Source: Candidatus Martarchaeota archaeon | Lineage (GTDB): Archaea; Micrarchaeota; Micrarchaeia; Micrarchaeales; CABMGC01 | Reading direction: 5' to 3' | Assembly: GCA_023379055.1 (NCBI GenBank) | Contig: JAMCSX010000025.1 | Coordinates: forward strand, 1-33,167 | Length of the DNA: 33,167 nt | The notes under the pieces: model-generated | Told to the model about the DNA's origin: nothing | Database searches by the model: none | The model's input: only the letters and a program-made list of their open reading frames with translations | Program-made: the position numbers and the translations under genes | In this document: one piece after another, positions 17,891-28,236 of the stretch | How positions within the stretch are numbered: position 1 is the first letter of the stretch | How the letters are laid out: each line of letters opens with the position of its first letter

Positions 17891-18099
17891 TTTCATTCCT
17901 TAAATTTAGGAGATTTGACAGGTCTAGAGAGCGCATATTGAGTATTGATAACATACTGAAAGAGATGGAAGAAGAGCGTAATGAGGCTATCAGAATATCC
18001 AGAGAACATGAAAAGAGATTAGTAATTTTGCATAATAACATAGGAACTGATTCTGTTGCGGAGATGTGCACTATACTGCACGGGTTGTTAAGGGAGTGA
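17873..18099 (+). pseudogene. Small helical ORF remnant upstream of HAM1, probably 5'-truncated by the IS200
   Basis: Open frame ...SLISFLKFRRFDRSRERILSIDNILKEMEEERNEAIRISREHEKRLVILHNNIGTDSVAEMCTILHGLLRE*, no ATG before MEEER; stop 1 nt before the HAM1 ATG. Confidence 0.4.
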
Positions 18100-18100
18100 C

Positions 18101-18685
18101 ATGAAACTTGTATTCTTTACATCAAGCAAAACCAAATTCAGCATAGCACGTGACATATTGAACGATTACGGTATAATGTTAACTAAAAGAAAGTTTAATT
18201 TTGATGAGATCCAGGACATAGACGTTAAAAAAGTAGCACTGAATAAGTCTAATCAAGTTGAGAGGGGATATAACGGGCCCTTCATAATAGAAGATTCCGG
18301 ACTATACATAGAGTCTCTTAATAACTTCCCGGGTGCGCTTCTAAAATTTGTATATTTGCATTTAGGTGCTGAAAAAATCCCATTGATGGTTGCTAATAAA
18401 GGCAGGTTCGCAGTATTCATAAACGTCCTGGTTCTGCGTATGCCAGAGTCCAAGCCCATTATTTTCACAACAGAGACCAGGGGAAAAATCGCAAGGGTGG
18501 CATCTGGAGGCAGGAAAATGGGGTGGGCAATAGAGCAATTCTTCATACCCTCTGGATTCGACAAGACTCTTGCGCAGCTTGACGATAGTGAATATAATTC
18601 TTTTTGGCAGGATTTCAAAAAGAGCCTGCACTACTCACAATTAGGTGCATACCTTTCACCAGTGCATAATCACAAGCGGGCATGA
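18101..18685 (+). CDS. HAM1/RdgB-type XTP/dITP pyrophosphatase
   Basis: FFTSSKTKFSIARDIL, FIIEDSGLYIESLNNFPG, FIPSGFDKTLAQL: HAM1 family motifs. Confidence 0.88.
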   Translation: MKLVFFTSSKTKFSIARDILNDYGIMLTKRKFNFDEIQDIDVKKVALNKSNQVERGYNGPFIIEDSGLYIESLNNFPGALLKFVYLHLGAEKIPLMVANKGRFAVFINVLVLRMPESKPIIFTTETRGKIARVASGGRKMGWAIEQFFIPSGFDKTLAQLDDSEYNSFWQDFKKSLHYSQLGAYLSPVHNHKRA

Positions 18686-18704
18686 CGGGATTTGAACCCG
18701 CAAC
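18451..18704 (+). repeat. Direct repeat copy B (intact locus)
   Basis: Counterpart of 14277-14530; continues into complete tRNA-Arg. Confidence 0.95.
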
Positions 18705-18751
18705 CCTCGGGTCCGAAGCCCGATGCGCTATCCAAATTACGCCACATGCCC
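18678..18751 (-). tRNA. tRNA-Arg (anticodon TCG)
   Basis: GGGCATG-TG-GCGT...GCGC-A-TCGGG-CTTCGGA-CCCGA-GGGTT-GCGGG-TTCAAAT-CCCGT-CATGCCC folds as a complete cloverleaf. Confidence 0.95.
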
Positions 18752-18846
18752 TTGCATACCTATCTCACGTCAACCAATAAATAACCACGCTCGTCGCCGA
18801 GGAAAGGATTTTAAACGTTCTACTTCTATATTAGGATAGTGATTTT

Positions 18847-19263
18847 ATGATAACAGGCATAGATGTAACTAAGATAGAGGCAAACCGGGCATCAAAGGAA
18901 CTCATATCCAATATGAAGTTCAACATAAACTTCGACAATGTCAAAGTTGAGAAGGAGGATGTAAATGTAACATTCACATTTACTGCAGTGTATGATGGCC
19001 CACAGGGCAACGGCGATGTAGGCAAGCTTACGATAGTTGGCAATGTGGCCTCAAAGGAATCAAAGAAGGATGCGGAAGACATAGAGAAGACATGGTCTAC
19101 AAAGAAGACACTTCCATTAAAGTATGCAGAGGACATGATAAATATATTAAATTTTGAGTGCGGCGCAAGAGGTACTCTTGTGGCATACTCAATAGGATTT
19201 GTGGCACCTCTGCCTTTGTCAAGGGCAAAACTTCAAGAGGGCTCTGCAGGCAACGTATCCTGA
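18847..19263 (+). CDS. Conserved-looking small protein, possibly SecB-like fold
   Basis: 138 aa, beta-rich pattern followed by PLKYAEDMINILNFECGARGTLVAYSIGFVAPLPLSRAKL; SecB-like resemblance is weak. Confidence 0.45.
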   Translation: MITGIDVTKIEANRASKELISNMKFNINFDNVKVEKEDVNVTFTFTAVYDGPQGNGDVGKLTIVGNVASKESKKDAEDIEKTWSTKKTLPLKYAEDMINILNFECGARGTLVAYSIGFVAPLPLSRAKLQEGSAGNVS

Positions 19264-19292
19264 GATAGCAAATTAGTTTTTCTACTGAGATA

Positions 19293-21710
19293 ATGGATAG
19301 AAAGGAGTTAGACGGAGTTATAGTCGATATCGACTATATAACGCTGGACGGTAACAGCACCATACGAATTACTATCAAGTCTGCAGGAAGAATAGTCTCC
19401 TTGTTTGATCCAGATTTTCATCCATATTTCTATCTAGTCCCTTTCAGCAAGGATCTCGATCCTGAGTCAATAAAGAACATGGACATACGCTCTGGCGTTG
19501 AAAAAATAAACATACTCTCAATAGAAAAAGAGAACCTTAGCATATTAAGCGCAGATATGGTTGCACTTAAAATAACAACCTCGAGCACACGCTCAATACC
19601 GGAGCTAAGCGAGAGGTTAGGGGAGTTCGGGGACAGATACGAATACGATATACTTTTCTGGAAGAGATATCTGATAGACAATCGGGTCTCACCGCTTTCC
19701 GGCGTGCATGTAGTGTACCACGAAGGAAAAGAAGGGAGGCTGATAATAGACGAGATCAAAAAGTCTGAGGCCGATCAGGCGCAAGGCCTTACCCACATAT
19801 CATTCGACATAGAAACTTACAATCCCACCATTGCTCCGCGGCCAGAGAAGGATCCGTGCATAATGATAAGCTACTCTACCGAAGGGAAAGAAGGGGTGCT
19901 AACCACAAAGAAAGTGGATAGGGATTTTGTAACGCTCTGCAAGGACGAAAAGGAGATGATATCCGGATTCATAAATCTGATAAAGGAGGTAGATCCAGAT
20001 ATAATAGACGGCTACAATTCATCAAACTTCGACATACCCTACCTGATGAAAAGGGCCAAGAAGCTTGGCCTGCCGTTCGACATAACGCGGTACGGCGAAG
20101 AGCCGCGTGAAGAGAACCATGGCCTTCTGAAGGCGATAAAGATACCTGGCAGGATAAATCTGGATGTGTATAATGTAACCAAATTCATATCAATAGTCGG
20201 TGCATCAGAGGCACTGCTCAAGATAAACCACTTCACTCTCGGCGATGTGTATGGCGCAATAACCGGGGACGTTAAGAGGACGGTGGTGAAGAAAAACATA
20301 TGGCAGATGTGGGACGGAAGCAGGGAAGACCTAGAGAACCTTGCCGACTATTCACTAAGTGATTCGCGTGCCCTGAGCGCTCTGTACAGGTTTTTCCTTC
20401 CACTGGAGATAGAGGTTGCCAAAGTATCCGGAACAACACTCGGAGAGGCGGCAGTCTCAACAACCGGCCAGCTTGTAGAATTCTTCTTAATGAGATATGC
20501 CTCGATAAACGGCGAGATGATACCAAACAAGCCTGAAGATGCAGAGATACGGGCAAGGCTGTCAAATCCCATAGAGGGCGCATATGTCAAGACTCCGGAG
20601 GCAGGAATATACAACAATATAACGGTTTTCGATTTCAGGGGGCTGTATCCCTCCATAATAATAGCTAACAACATAGACAACTCCACAATATGCAAGGAAT
20701 GCAGTGATTTTTACGAATCGCCAATAGGTACAAGGTTCAAAAAGAGCCCGCAGGGAATAATCCCAAAGGCGCTTGAACTCCTTATAGCCGAAAGGTCAGA
20801 CGTGAAGAAAAGATACAAAAAGGATCCAGACAACAAATCGCTTGCTGCAAGGTCCCAGGCGCTCAAAATAATAGCTAACTCATTTTACGGTTATCTTGGG
20901 TATGCAAGGTCAAGGTGGTATTCAAGGGATTGCGCAGCAAGCGTGACAGCATTCGGAAGGGAGACAATAACAAATACCATAAAGGACGCAGAAACTAACG
21001 GTTTCAAGGTCATATACTCCGATACCGATAGCATATTCCTCTTAATGCAGAAAAGGACAAAGGAGGAAGCCCAGGCATTCATGGCTTCGGTAAACAAGAA
21101 ACTGCCCGGCGCAATGGAGCTTGAACTTGAGGATTTCTACACGCGAGGGGTATTCGTAGGCAAGAAAGGAAAGTCAGAATCAGGGGCAAAGAAAAAGTAC
21201 GCATTGCTCTCAGAATCCGGACGCATAAAGATAAAGGGATTTGAGCTTGTAAGGAGGGACTGGTCAAATGTTGCAAGGGAGACGCAGAAGAAGGTACTGG
21301 AGGCAATACTAAAAGAGGGAAGCAAGGAGAAGGCGCTTGACATAGTCAAGGACACGGTTAAGATGCTTAAGGAAGGCAGGGCCGAGTTAAAGGACCTTGT
21401 CATATACACGCAGCTGAGGAAGGCCATAGACAAGTATGACAACACCTCCCCAGAGCTTGAGGCAGCCAAGAAGGCAATAGCAGAAAATGTGAAAAGGAAG
21501 GACGAGCTGGAGGGCGCAACAATAGGGTATATAATAACAAGGGAAGGAAACTCAATATCAGAGAAGGCAGAGATAGAGGAAACTGCAAAGTCATACGATC
21601 CTGACTACTACATAAACCACCAGGTTCTGCCTGCAACCATGAAGATACTAAAGGAGCTCGGGTTCAGCGAAGAGGAATTGAAAGGGCAGGGATCACAGAG
21701 GAGATTGTGA
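19293..21710 (+). CDS. polB: Family B DNA polymerase
   Basis: Exo I SFDIETY, DGYNSSNFDIPYL, motif A DFRGLYPSII, motif B KIIANSFYGYLGY, motif C YSDTDSIF; no intein visible. Confidence 0.95.
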   Translation: MDRKELDGVIVDIDYITLDGNSTIRITIKSAGRIVSLFDPDFHPYFYLVPFSKDLDPESIKNMDIRSGVEKINILSIEKENLSILSADMVALKITTSSTRSIPELSERLGEFGDRYEYDILFWKRYLIDNRVSPLSGVHVVYHEGKEGRLIIDEIKKSEADQAQGLTHISFDIETYNPTIAPRPEKDPCIMISYSTEGKEGVLTTKKVDRDFVTLCKDEKEMISGFINLIKEVDPDIIDGYNSSNFDIPYLMKRAKKLGLPFDITRYGEEPREENHGLLKAIKIPGRINLDVYNVTKFISIVGASEALLKINHFTLGDVYGAITGDVKRTVVKKNIWQMWDGSREDLENLADYSLSDSRALSALYRFFLPLEIEVAKVSGTTLGEAAVSTTGQLVEFFLMRYASINGEMIPNKPEDAEIRARLSNPIEGAYVKTPEAGIYNNITVFDFRGLYPSIIIANNIDNSTICKECSDFYESPIGTRFKKSPQGIIPKALELLIAERSDVKKRYKKDPDNKSLAARSQALKIIANSFYGYLGYARSRWYSRDCAASVTAFGRETITNTIKDAETNGFKVIYSDTDSIFLLMQKRTKEEAQAFMASVNKKLPGAMELELEDFYTRGVFVGKKGKSESGAKKKYALLSESGRIKIKGFELVRRDWSNVARETQKKVLEAILKEGSKEKALDIVKDTVKMLKEGRAELKDLVIYTQLRKAIDKYDNTSPELEAAKKAIAENVKRKDELEGATIGYIITREGNSISEKAEIEETAKSYDPDYYINHQVLPATMKILKELGFSEEELKGQGSQRRL

Positions 21711-22618
21711 TGGAAAACGAAGAAACAGAATATGATTACAAGAAGCTCAAGGAGGCAGGCAAGGTCTCTGCAGATGCGCTGAAGCATGTGGCTACAGTGA
21801 TAAAGCCCGGGACAAAGCTTTCGGATGCAGCTGAAAGCATAGAGAGATTCATAGCTGATGCTGGGTGCGGCATGGCATTTCCTGTGAACCTCTCAACAGG
21901 GGCAGAGGCAGCGCATTACACTCCCGAGTTCTCGGACCAGAGGGTAATCGGGGATAAGGACGTGATCAAGATAGACCTCGGAGCCCGGAAGGATGCATAC
22001 CTGACTGATTGTGCAATGACTATGGCCCTTGATCCTGCGCACCTGAAGCTTGTGGAAGCCAGCGAGAAGGCGCTTGAGGATGCAATAAGCCTTGTAAAAT
22101 CCGGAAGAAGCATAAACGAGATAGGCCGCGAGATAGAGAAGACTGCAAAGTCCTGCGGATTCAATACCATACGGAATCTTGGTGGCCACGGAATAAGCCA
22201 GGAGGAGCTGCATGCTGATATATTCATACCAAACTTCGACAATGGGGACACAACTCCACTTGAAGAAGGGCAGGTCATAGCGATAGAGCCGTTCCTCACT
22301 ACCGGCGTCGGGTATGTGACAAATGGCGAGTCCATCCAAATATTCCAGAAAACCGGGGACGTGATGCCAAGGTCGCAGGATTCGAGGGACGTGCTAAACC
22401 ACATAACAGAGCACTTCAGTACGTATCCATTCGCAATGCGATGGCTGATAAAGGGCATGGATGGCAACGAATTCAAGGCGAGGAGGAGTATTGCAGATCT
22501 ATTGAATGCAGGGGATCTCGAGGCGTTTCCGGTGCTTGTGGAGAAATCCGGTGGCATTGTGTCACAGGCAGAGAAGACGTTAATAGTTGAGAAGGATTCA
22601 TGCGCTATTGTCACATAA
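21710..22618 (+). CDS. map: Methionine aminopeptidase, type II
   Basis: AFPVNLSTGAEAAHYTPEFSDQ, KIDLGARKDAYLTDCAMT, NLGGHGISQ, IAIEPF; ATG overlaps the polB stop (TGATG). Confidence 0.93.
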   Translation: MENEETEYDYKKLKEAGKVSADALKHVATVIKPGTKLSDAAESIERFIADAGCGMAFPVNLSTGAEAAHYTPEFSDQRVIGDKDVIKIDLGARKDAYLTDCAMTMALDPAHLKLVEASEKALEDAISLVKSGRSINEIGREIEKTAKSCGFNTIRNLGGHGISQEELHADIFIPNFDNGDTTPLEEGQVIAIEPFLTTGVGYVTNGESIQIFQKTGDVMPRSQDSRDVLNHITEHFSTYPFAMRWLIKGMDGNEFKARRSIADLLNAGDLEAFPVLVEKSGGIVSQAEKTLIVEKDSCAIVT

Positions 22619-22767
22619 TCATGCAATGTCCAGGCAAAATCATCCATGTTGCTGCCAGAAGCCGGGAAGCCAAGAGAATATCTATCTGTATTCGGTCAAA
22701 TACCCTCAGCCATTTCACTTTTTCTATCAGCAGTCTTGCCCTTGCAAATTTTCGTGAGCCTGCACTA

Positions 22768-23829
22768 TCATTCCTTCTTCGCGTCCTTTGGCTTTATCTT
22801 CGCAAGGTCCTCCTTCTTTATGGCGAGCTTCACAGACCCGGTGCCTATCGGTATCTGCTTGCCTACAAGTATGTTTTCAGTGACTCCCTTCATCGGGTCG
22901 ACCTCACCGTATGCTGCTGCGTGTATCAGGTGCTTCAGCGTCTCTTCGTATGCAGCCCTTGCGAAGACAGACTTCTTCTCCCCGCTGAGTCCGTGCCTTC
23001 CGACTCCCTTTATCGTGCCGCTTGCAGTCATTGCGTCGGCTATGAGGAAAAGGTGCCTGTCCTCTACTGAGATCTTCTGCTCCTTAAGCGTTCTCTTGAG
23101 CTCGTTTCCAAGCGCATTCCTTGCCGCTTCTATTCCGAACAGCCGGTATATTGCAAATACGTCGTTGGTTGTGGTTCTCTCCTTGTCAACTCCATCTACT
23201 GCCATTACTCCCTCTATATTGCTTCCACCAGACACTAGGTAGAATTCGCCTGTCCTGTCATCCTTTCTTATCGTCGCCTTTCCTGCGCCGTCAACACCGC
23301 TTACCAGCGCCTTCATTATCTTTATGGATGCTGCGCGTATGTCTTTCAGGTTCTTTGTATGCATGTTTATTATTATGCCTCCTTCCTCAACCGTTGCGTC
23401 TACCTTTCCAAGCTCCTTCTCTATCCTTGATGCCACCTGCCGTGCCGTCAGGTTCTCCGACTGAAGCTCCTGTACGTCAAGTATGACCTTTATCTTGCCT
23501 TTTGAGAAATTCTCCAACACCCTTTTTGCGATGTTCGACATCCTGACCTCATTCACCTTCTTCAGGACCTCCTGAGCCCTGTCGAAGCTCTTGCCTATCC
23601 TCTCATCAAGATAAATATATGTTATTGGAGTGGATGGCTTCTTCTTGGCATCTACAAGCTCTATTATCCTTGGAAGTCCAGACGTCGATATTGTGGACTC
23701 TATTCCTGCGAGATGGAATGACCTGAGGATCATCTGTGTTCCAGGCTCCCCTACCGACTGCGCGGCAATTATGCCAACCGGTTCCCCGTATTCCACAGCG
23801 TATTTTTTATCTACCTTGTCCCTTGCCAT
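22768..23829 (-). CDS. rpoA2: DNA-directed RNA polymerase subunit A''
   Basis: [49 protein letters not shown]. Confidence 0.93.
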   Translation of the reverse strand: MARDKVDKKYAVEYGEPVGIIAAQSVGEPGTQMILRSFHLAGIESTISTSGLPRIIELVDAKKKPSTPITYIYLDERIGKSFDRAQEVLKKVNEVRMSNIAKRVLENFSKGKIKVILDVQELQSENLTARQVASRIEKELGKVDATVEEGGIIINMHTKNLKDIRAASIKIMKALVSGVDGAGKATIRKDDRTGEFYLVSGGSNIEGVMAVDGVDKERTTTNDVFAIYRLFGIEAARNALGNELKRTLKEQKISVEDRHLFLIADAMTASGTIKGVGRHGLSGEKKSVFARAAYEETLKHLIHAAAYGEVDPMKGVTENILVGKQIPIGTGSVKLAIKKEDLAKIKPKDAKKE

Positions 23830-23834
23830 AAACA

Positions 23835-26399
23835 TCAACTCTCTTTGTCCATCTTCTCAAACTGGGTGTATACCGGATTGATGATGTCCCCCCCGTAAAC
23901 AGTCTCTATCATGTTATTGTTCGTATCCCTGACACTGTAGTCATCGGTAACGTAGAAATCCTGGAGCGCATTCGACAGCCTTCTGTAGAGATATCCCGAC
24001 CTTGCTGTAAGCAGTGCTTTGTACACCTCCGAGCTTCTTGAGCCTACTGCGTGCATGAACAGGTCCTTAGGCGCAAGCCCGGAATAATAGCATGTTGCAA
24101 CGAATCCCCTTGCCCCGGGAGCGATGTCCCCTGGCACTATGTGTGGAAGCACCCTGTTCGTATAGTATCCCCTCTTTATCCTTCCTCCGCTGAGCGTTGC
24201 CTGCTGCCCGAGGAACATGGTCATCTGCTCTATGTTTAACGTGCTTCCCCTTGAACCTGACCTGGTCATCTCCACTGCCGCATTCTCCTCTGTCTCGTAT
24301 TTAAGCAGAGTCTCTCCTGCCTTGTCCCTGACTATGTTAAGCTCGGCTATTATCATCCTCTCAAGCGACTGCCTGAGCGTGTAGCCTATGAGCGGTTCAA
24401 GCTTCCTGTTCCTGTAGTCGTCTATGAGCTTGTTTATCTTCCTGAACGTATCCTCAAGTATCTTCACTCTCTCTTCCTCGAGCCTCTTGCTTGTTGTGTA
24501 CTCCCTTACCCCTACTGTAACTCCCATAAGCGTAACGAATGCATCCGCAACCTTTGCGGTTGTGAATATGAACCTCTTCAGCTCCTCGTATCCGAAGTCC
24601 TTCCCGATCTTTACCATAAGCCTGTTGTTTCCCCTCCCATATGTGTCCTTTGTCACCACCCCTTCGACAAGCCTGCCCTTCCTTATTACAAAAGGGGCCT
24701 TACCTGACACTCCATCAAAGTCAAGATCCTTTGGCAGCAGCATTGAGAATACATCCCTGCCCTTGTAAAGGTCTCCCTTAGAGGCCTTTGGCAGCTCGTA
24801 AATGCCTGCTATCGAGAGCAAGTATACCGCCTGCTCCTTTGTAAGATATGAATCGTCCTTTGTAAGCAAGTACATTCCGGTTATCCCGTCTTCGTTGTTA
24901 GATATGATGACGTCGCCGTCCCTTGGCGAAAAGATCTGAAACTGCGGGCTCATAAGGTTCCTTGCCTCTGACTGCGACTCAAGGCTCTGCGGCACATGAA
25001 GGTTCATCTCGTCTCCGTCGAAGTCTGCATTGTACGGCGCAGTCACGCAGTAGTTCATTCTGAATGTCTTCCCCACAAGCACCTTTGCCTTGTGCGACAT
25101 TATCGATACCCTGTGGAGCGAAGGCTGCCTGTTGAACAGGGTTATGTCGCCGTCCATTAGCTGCCTCTCAAGTATATCGCCTACCTGCAGCCCCTTCAGG
25201 AGCTCCTCCCTGTTAGTATCTATGACCCTCTTCCTCTTTCCATCCTTTGATATGACGTTTATTACCATCGGGTACTCAGTGCGTGCAAGCAGCTCCTTTG
25301 CCTTTTCAAGATTCCACAGGGTCACATAGAAAGGAACAGTGAGCTTTGAGGCTATGTCAATTGGCACTCCCACTTCATCAAGATCTATATTCGGGTCAAC
25401 GCTTATCACAGTCCTGGCAGAGTAATTGACCCTCTTTCCGCTAAGGTTGTATCTGAACCTGCCTTCCTTTCCCTTAAGCCTCTGTGCAAGCGTCTTGAGC
25501 GCCCTTCCGCTCCTGTGCCTTGCTGGAGGTATGCTTGCTGTCTCGTTGTTGAAATATGTTGTTACGTGATACTGCAGAAGCTCCCAAAGGTCGTCTATTA
25601 TGATCTGTGGAGCGCCAGCATTCAGATTCTGGTCCAGCCTCAGATTTATCCTCATTATGTCCACGAGCTTGTGCGTAAGGTCGTCTTCGCTCCTCTCACC
25701 ACTCTCCAGCGTGATTGATGGCCTTACATTTACCGGCGGTACGAGGAGCACGCTCAGTATAACCCACTCCGGCCTGCTCACTGCGCCGTCTATTCCAAGC
25801 ACCGCAAGGTCTTCGTTGCTTATCTTTGAGAGAAGGTCGCGTATCTCATCAGGCTTCAGTTTGTAATCATCAACATAGAAGTATGTAGGCGCGGAGAACT
25901 TGAACTTTCCTTTTGAGGCCTTGCACCTCTCGCACTTCTTCATGTTCTTCAGTCGCTTGAGCATCGCTGCGGATCCCGAAAATCCCTTCTCAGATTCCGC
26001 CCCCTGTGGCTCCAGATCCCCTTCAACGCTCTCCTCAAGCTTTGGAAGCACACTCCTGTACTCTGCTATATGCTCATCGCTCAGCATGAGCCTGTGGCAC
26101 ACCCTGCACGTTGACTGGAGTATCATGTATATTATCTTTGAGAACTCTGAATGGATTACTGGCCTGACAAGCTCTATCCTGCCGAAGTGGCCCGGGCACG
26201 ACTTTGCCCGTGCGCCACACGTTTTGCATATAAGGCCAGGGTCTATTACCCCCATCCTCTGGTCCAGAAGTCCGCCGTCTATCGGATAGCCGTCTTCATT
26301 GTATGTGTCAGGCACCGTAAGCTTGACAACGCTAAGCCTCTTTGCGTCGTCCGATCTCAGAATCCCGAATTTTATGTGATCTATTACCTCTGTTTGCAT
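23835..26399 (-). CDS. rpoA1: DNA-directed RNA polymerase subunit A'
   Basis: [20 protein letters not shown] zinc motif; [16 protein letters not shown] catalytic motif. Confidence 0.96.
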   Translation of the reverse strand: MQTEVIDHIKFGILRSDDAKRLSVVKLTVPDTYNEDGYPIDGGLLDQRMGVIDPGLICKTCGARAKSCPGHFGRIELVRPVIHSEFSKIIYMILQSTCRVCHRLMLSDEHIAEYRSVLPKLEESVEGDLEPQGAESEKGFSGSAAMLKRLKNMKKCERCKASKGKFKFSAPTYFYVDDYKLKPDEIRDLLSKISNEDLAVLGIDGAVSRPEWVILSVLLVPPVNVRPSITLESGERSEDDLTHKLVDIMRINLRLDQNLNAGAPQIIIDDLWELLQYHVTTYFNNETASIPPARHRSGRALKTLAQRLKGKEGRFRYNLSGKRVNYSARTVISVDPNIDLDEVGVPIDIASKLTVPFYVTLWNLEKAKELLARTEYPMVINVISKDGKRKRVIDTNREELLKGLQVGDILERQLMDGDITLFNRQPSLHRVSIMSHKAKVLVGKTFRMNYCVTAPYNADFDGDEMNLHVPQSLESQSEARNLMSPQFQIFSPRDGDVIISNNEDGITGMYLLTKDDSYLTKEQAVYLLSIAGIYELPKASKGDLYKGRDVFSMLLPKDLDFDGVSGKAPFVIRKGRLVEGVVTKDTYGRGNNRLMVKIGKDFGYEELKRFIFTTAKVADAFVTLMGVTVGVREYTTSKRLEEERVKILEDTFRKINKLIDDYRNRKLEPLIGYTLRQSLERMIIAELNIVRDKAGETLLKYETEENAAVEMTRSGSRGSTLNIEQMTMFLGQQATLSGGRIKRGYYTNRVLPHIVPGDIAPGARGFVATCYYSGLAPKDLFMHAVGSRSSEVYKALLTARSGYLYRRLSNALQDFYVTDDYSVRDTNNNMIETVYGGDIINPVYTQFEKMDKES

Positions 26400-26404
26400 G
26401 ATGA

Positions 26405-28228
26405 TCATTCATTCAGTTTTATTGTAGGCATTATGTGCAGCGACCTTATCTCGTCAAGCAGCACCTTGAATGCATAGCTTATCTCTACCGGAACAAAGCT
26501 GTTCTCCTTGCATACTGTGCATACCTGCACCTTCTTTATGTGATCATAATATCCAAGATTGCCGCAGTTCTTGCATATCAGCACCTCTGTCTTGTCGCTT
26601 TGGTCAAGCAGCCTCTCCTTAAGCAGCAGGCTAGCGCCGTAGCCTATAAGTGCATCTCGTTCCATCTCTCCAAACCTGAGCGCCCCCTGCCTGGCTTTTC
26701 CTTCAGTAGGCTGGTGTGTGAGTATCTGCACCTTGCCCCTGCTCCTTACCTGTATCTTGTTGCTTACCATATGGTAAAGTCTGTTGTAATATACAACTCC
26801 ATTGAACAGCACCGACTTGAATGGCATGCCTGTTATCCCGTCATAGAGCACCTCGTTTCCATAAGCCTCAAATCCATGCCTTTTAAGTGTCTCCCCGTAT
26901 GCAGTTATCCTGTCAGTCCCGGCCTCGCTGAATGCAGTTCCGTCTATAATGTTTCCGTCAACAGCGCCTGCCTTTCCAGCAAGCATCTCAAGCAGATGCC
27001 CGAATGTGAGCCTTGTGGGTATGCTGTGAGGGTTAAGAAGAAGGTCAGGTACAATTCCGTCTGAAGTGAACGGCATGTCCTCAGGAGGGACTATGAGGGC
27101 AACCACACCCTTCTGTCCGTGCCTGCTTGCAAACTTGTCTCCATTTTCAGGTATCTTATTCGATCTTATCCTTACCTTCACTATCTTCGTTGCCCCTGTG
27201 GACTCGGTAAATATCACGCTGTCAACTACTCCCTTCTCCCCAGTTTTCAGCACTACGGAATCATCGCGCATCTTTTCCTCAAGTCCTCCGGCACCAAGGT
27301 TCTCCTCAAGGAACCTTGGTGGCGCAACCTTTCCTATAAGCGCATCCCCTTCCGCAACCTCCATCTCCGGCTCTATTATGCCGTCTTCGCTGAGCTTTGA
27401 ATAAACGTGCTCCCCCATGTATCCATCCGCTGTCGGCTGCGGTAACCTGAACTTATCCTTCTGTCCACCAGGATATCTTCTCTCCTCATCCACATAAGTC
27501 TTATAGAACATGCTCCTTCCAAGTCCGCGGTCTACCGCAGCCCTGTTCAGCACTATCGCGTCAGACATGTTGTACCCATAATAGGTGGATAGCGCAACTA
27601 CAAAGTTCTGCCCACTAGGATGCGTAGATATCCTTGCAGTGTCATAAGCCGAAGTGGTTACTATCGGCTTCTGCGGATAGTAAAGTATGTAAGCCCTTGA
27701 ATCGAACCTCTGATTGAAGTTAGTTGCATATACTCCCTGCGCCTGCTTCGTAAAGTTTGCAAGCATCGCGTGCCTTGCAAGCGAGTTGTGCTCAGGGTAA
27801 GGTGCGGTGTTTATGGTAAATCCGAAGATCGACGTTATGTCTACCTCAAGGTGGGTGTGCCTCTCAGTTATATCCCTCTCGCTGAGTGCAACGAGGACAT
27901 TCTCCTCCTCCTCTGCGTCAAGATACTCTATTATCCCGTTCCTTAACAGGTAGTTGAAGTTTATCTCCTTGCTTTTTAGTTTTGCGAGAATCTCCTTTGT
28001 CAGCTTCGTCTGACCGTTTTCGAGTATTATGTAGGGTTTCCTTATTCTACCCCTGTCAGTATTTATGTTAACTGAATTGAGCTTCTCATTGAACGATACG
28101 TTCACTTCTCCGGATATTATGCCCCTCCGCCTTGCGCTGCGTATCTCCCCGGCAAATTGTGCCGGATTCCCTACTGTCCCTATTACCTTGCCATTTACAT
28201 ATACATATGATTTATTCTCATCTGCCAT
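26405..28228 (-). CDS. rpoB1: DNA-directed RNA polymerase subunit B' (split rpoB)
   Basis: YGYNMSDAIVLNRAAVDRGLGRSMFYKTY, RHGQKGVVALIVPPEDMPFTSDGIVPDLLLNPHSIPTRLTFGHLLE. Confidence 0.95.
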   Translation of the reverse strand: MADENKSYVYVNGKVIGTVGNPAQFAGEIRSARRRGIISGEVNVSFNEKLNSVNINTDRGRIRKPYIILENGQTKLTKEILAKLKSKEINFNYLLRNGIIEYLDAEEEENVLVALSERDITERHTHLEVDITSIFGFTINTAPYPEHNSLARHAMLANFTKQAQGVYATNFNQRFDSRAYILYYPQKPIVTTSAYDTARISTHPSGQNFVVALSTYYGYNMSDAIVLNRAAVDRGLGRSMFYKTYVDEERRYPGGQKDKFRLPQPTADGYMGEHVYSKLSEDGIIEPEMEVAEGDALIGKVAPPRFLEENLGAGGLEEKMRDDSVVLKTGEKGVVDSVIFTESTGATKIVKVRIRSNKIPENGDKFASRHGQKGVVALIVPPEDMPFTSDGIVPDLLLNPHSIPTRLTFGHLLEMLAGKAGAVDGNIIDGTAFSEAGTDRITAYGETLKRHGFEAYGNEVLYDGITGMPFKSVLFNGVVYYNRLYHMVSNKIQVRSRGKVQILTHQPTEGKARQGALRFGEMERDALIGYGASLLLKERLLDQSDKTEVLICKNCGNLGYYDHIKKVQVCTVCKENSFVPVEISYAFKVLLDEIRSLHIMPTIKLNE

Positions 28229-28236
28229 AAGCACAC

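Noticed and set aside
19293-21710. Intein in DNA polymerase B or in RNA polymerase subunits
   Set aside because: Motifs A, B and C of PolB and the catalytic motifs of RpoA' and RpoB' read through without splicing-domain insertions.
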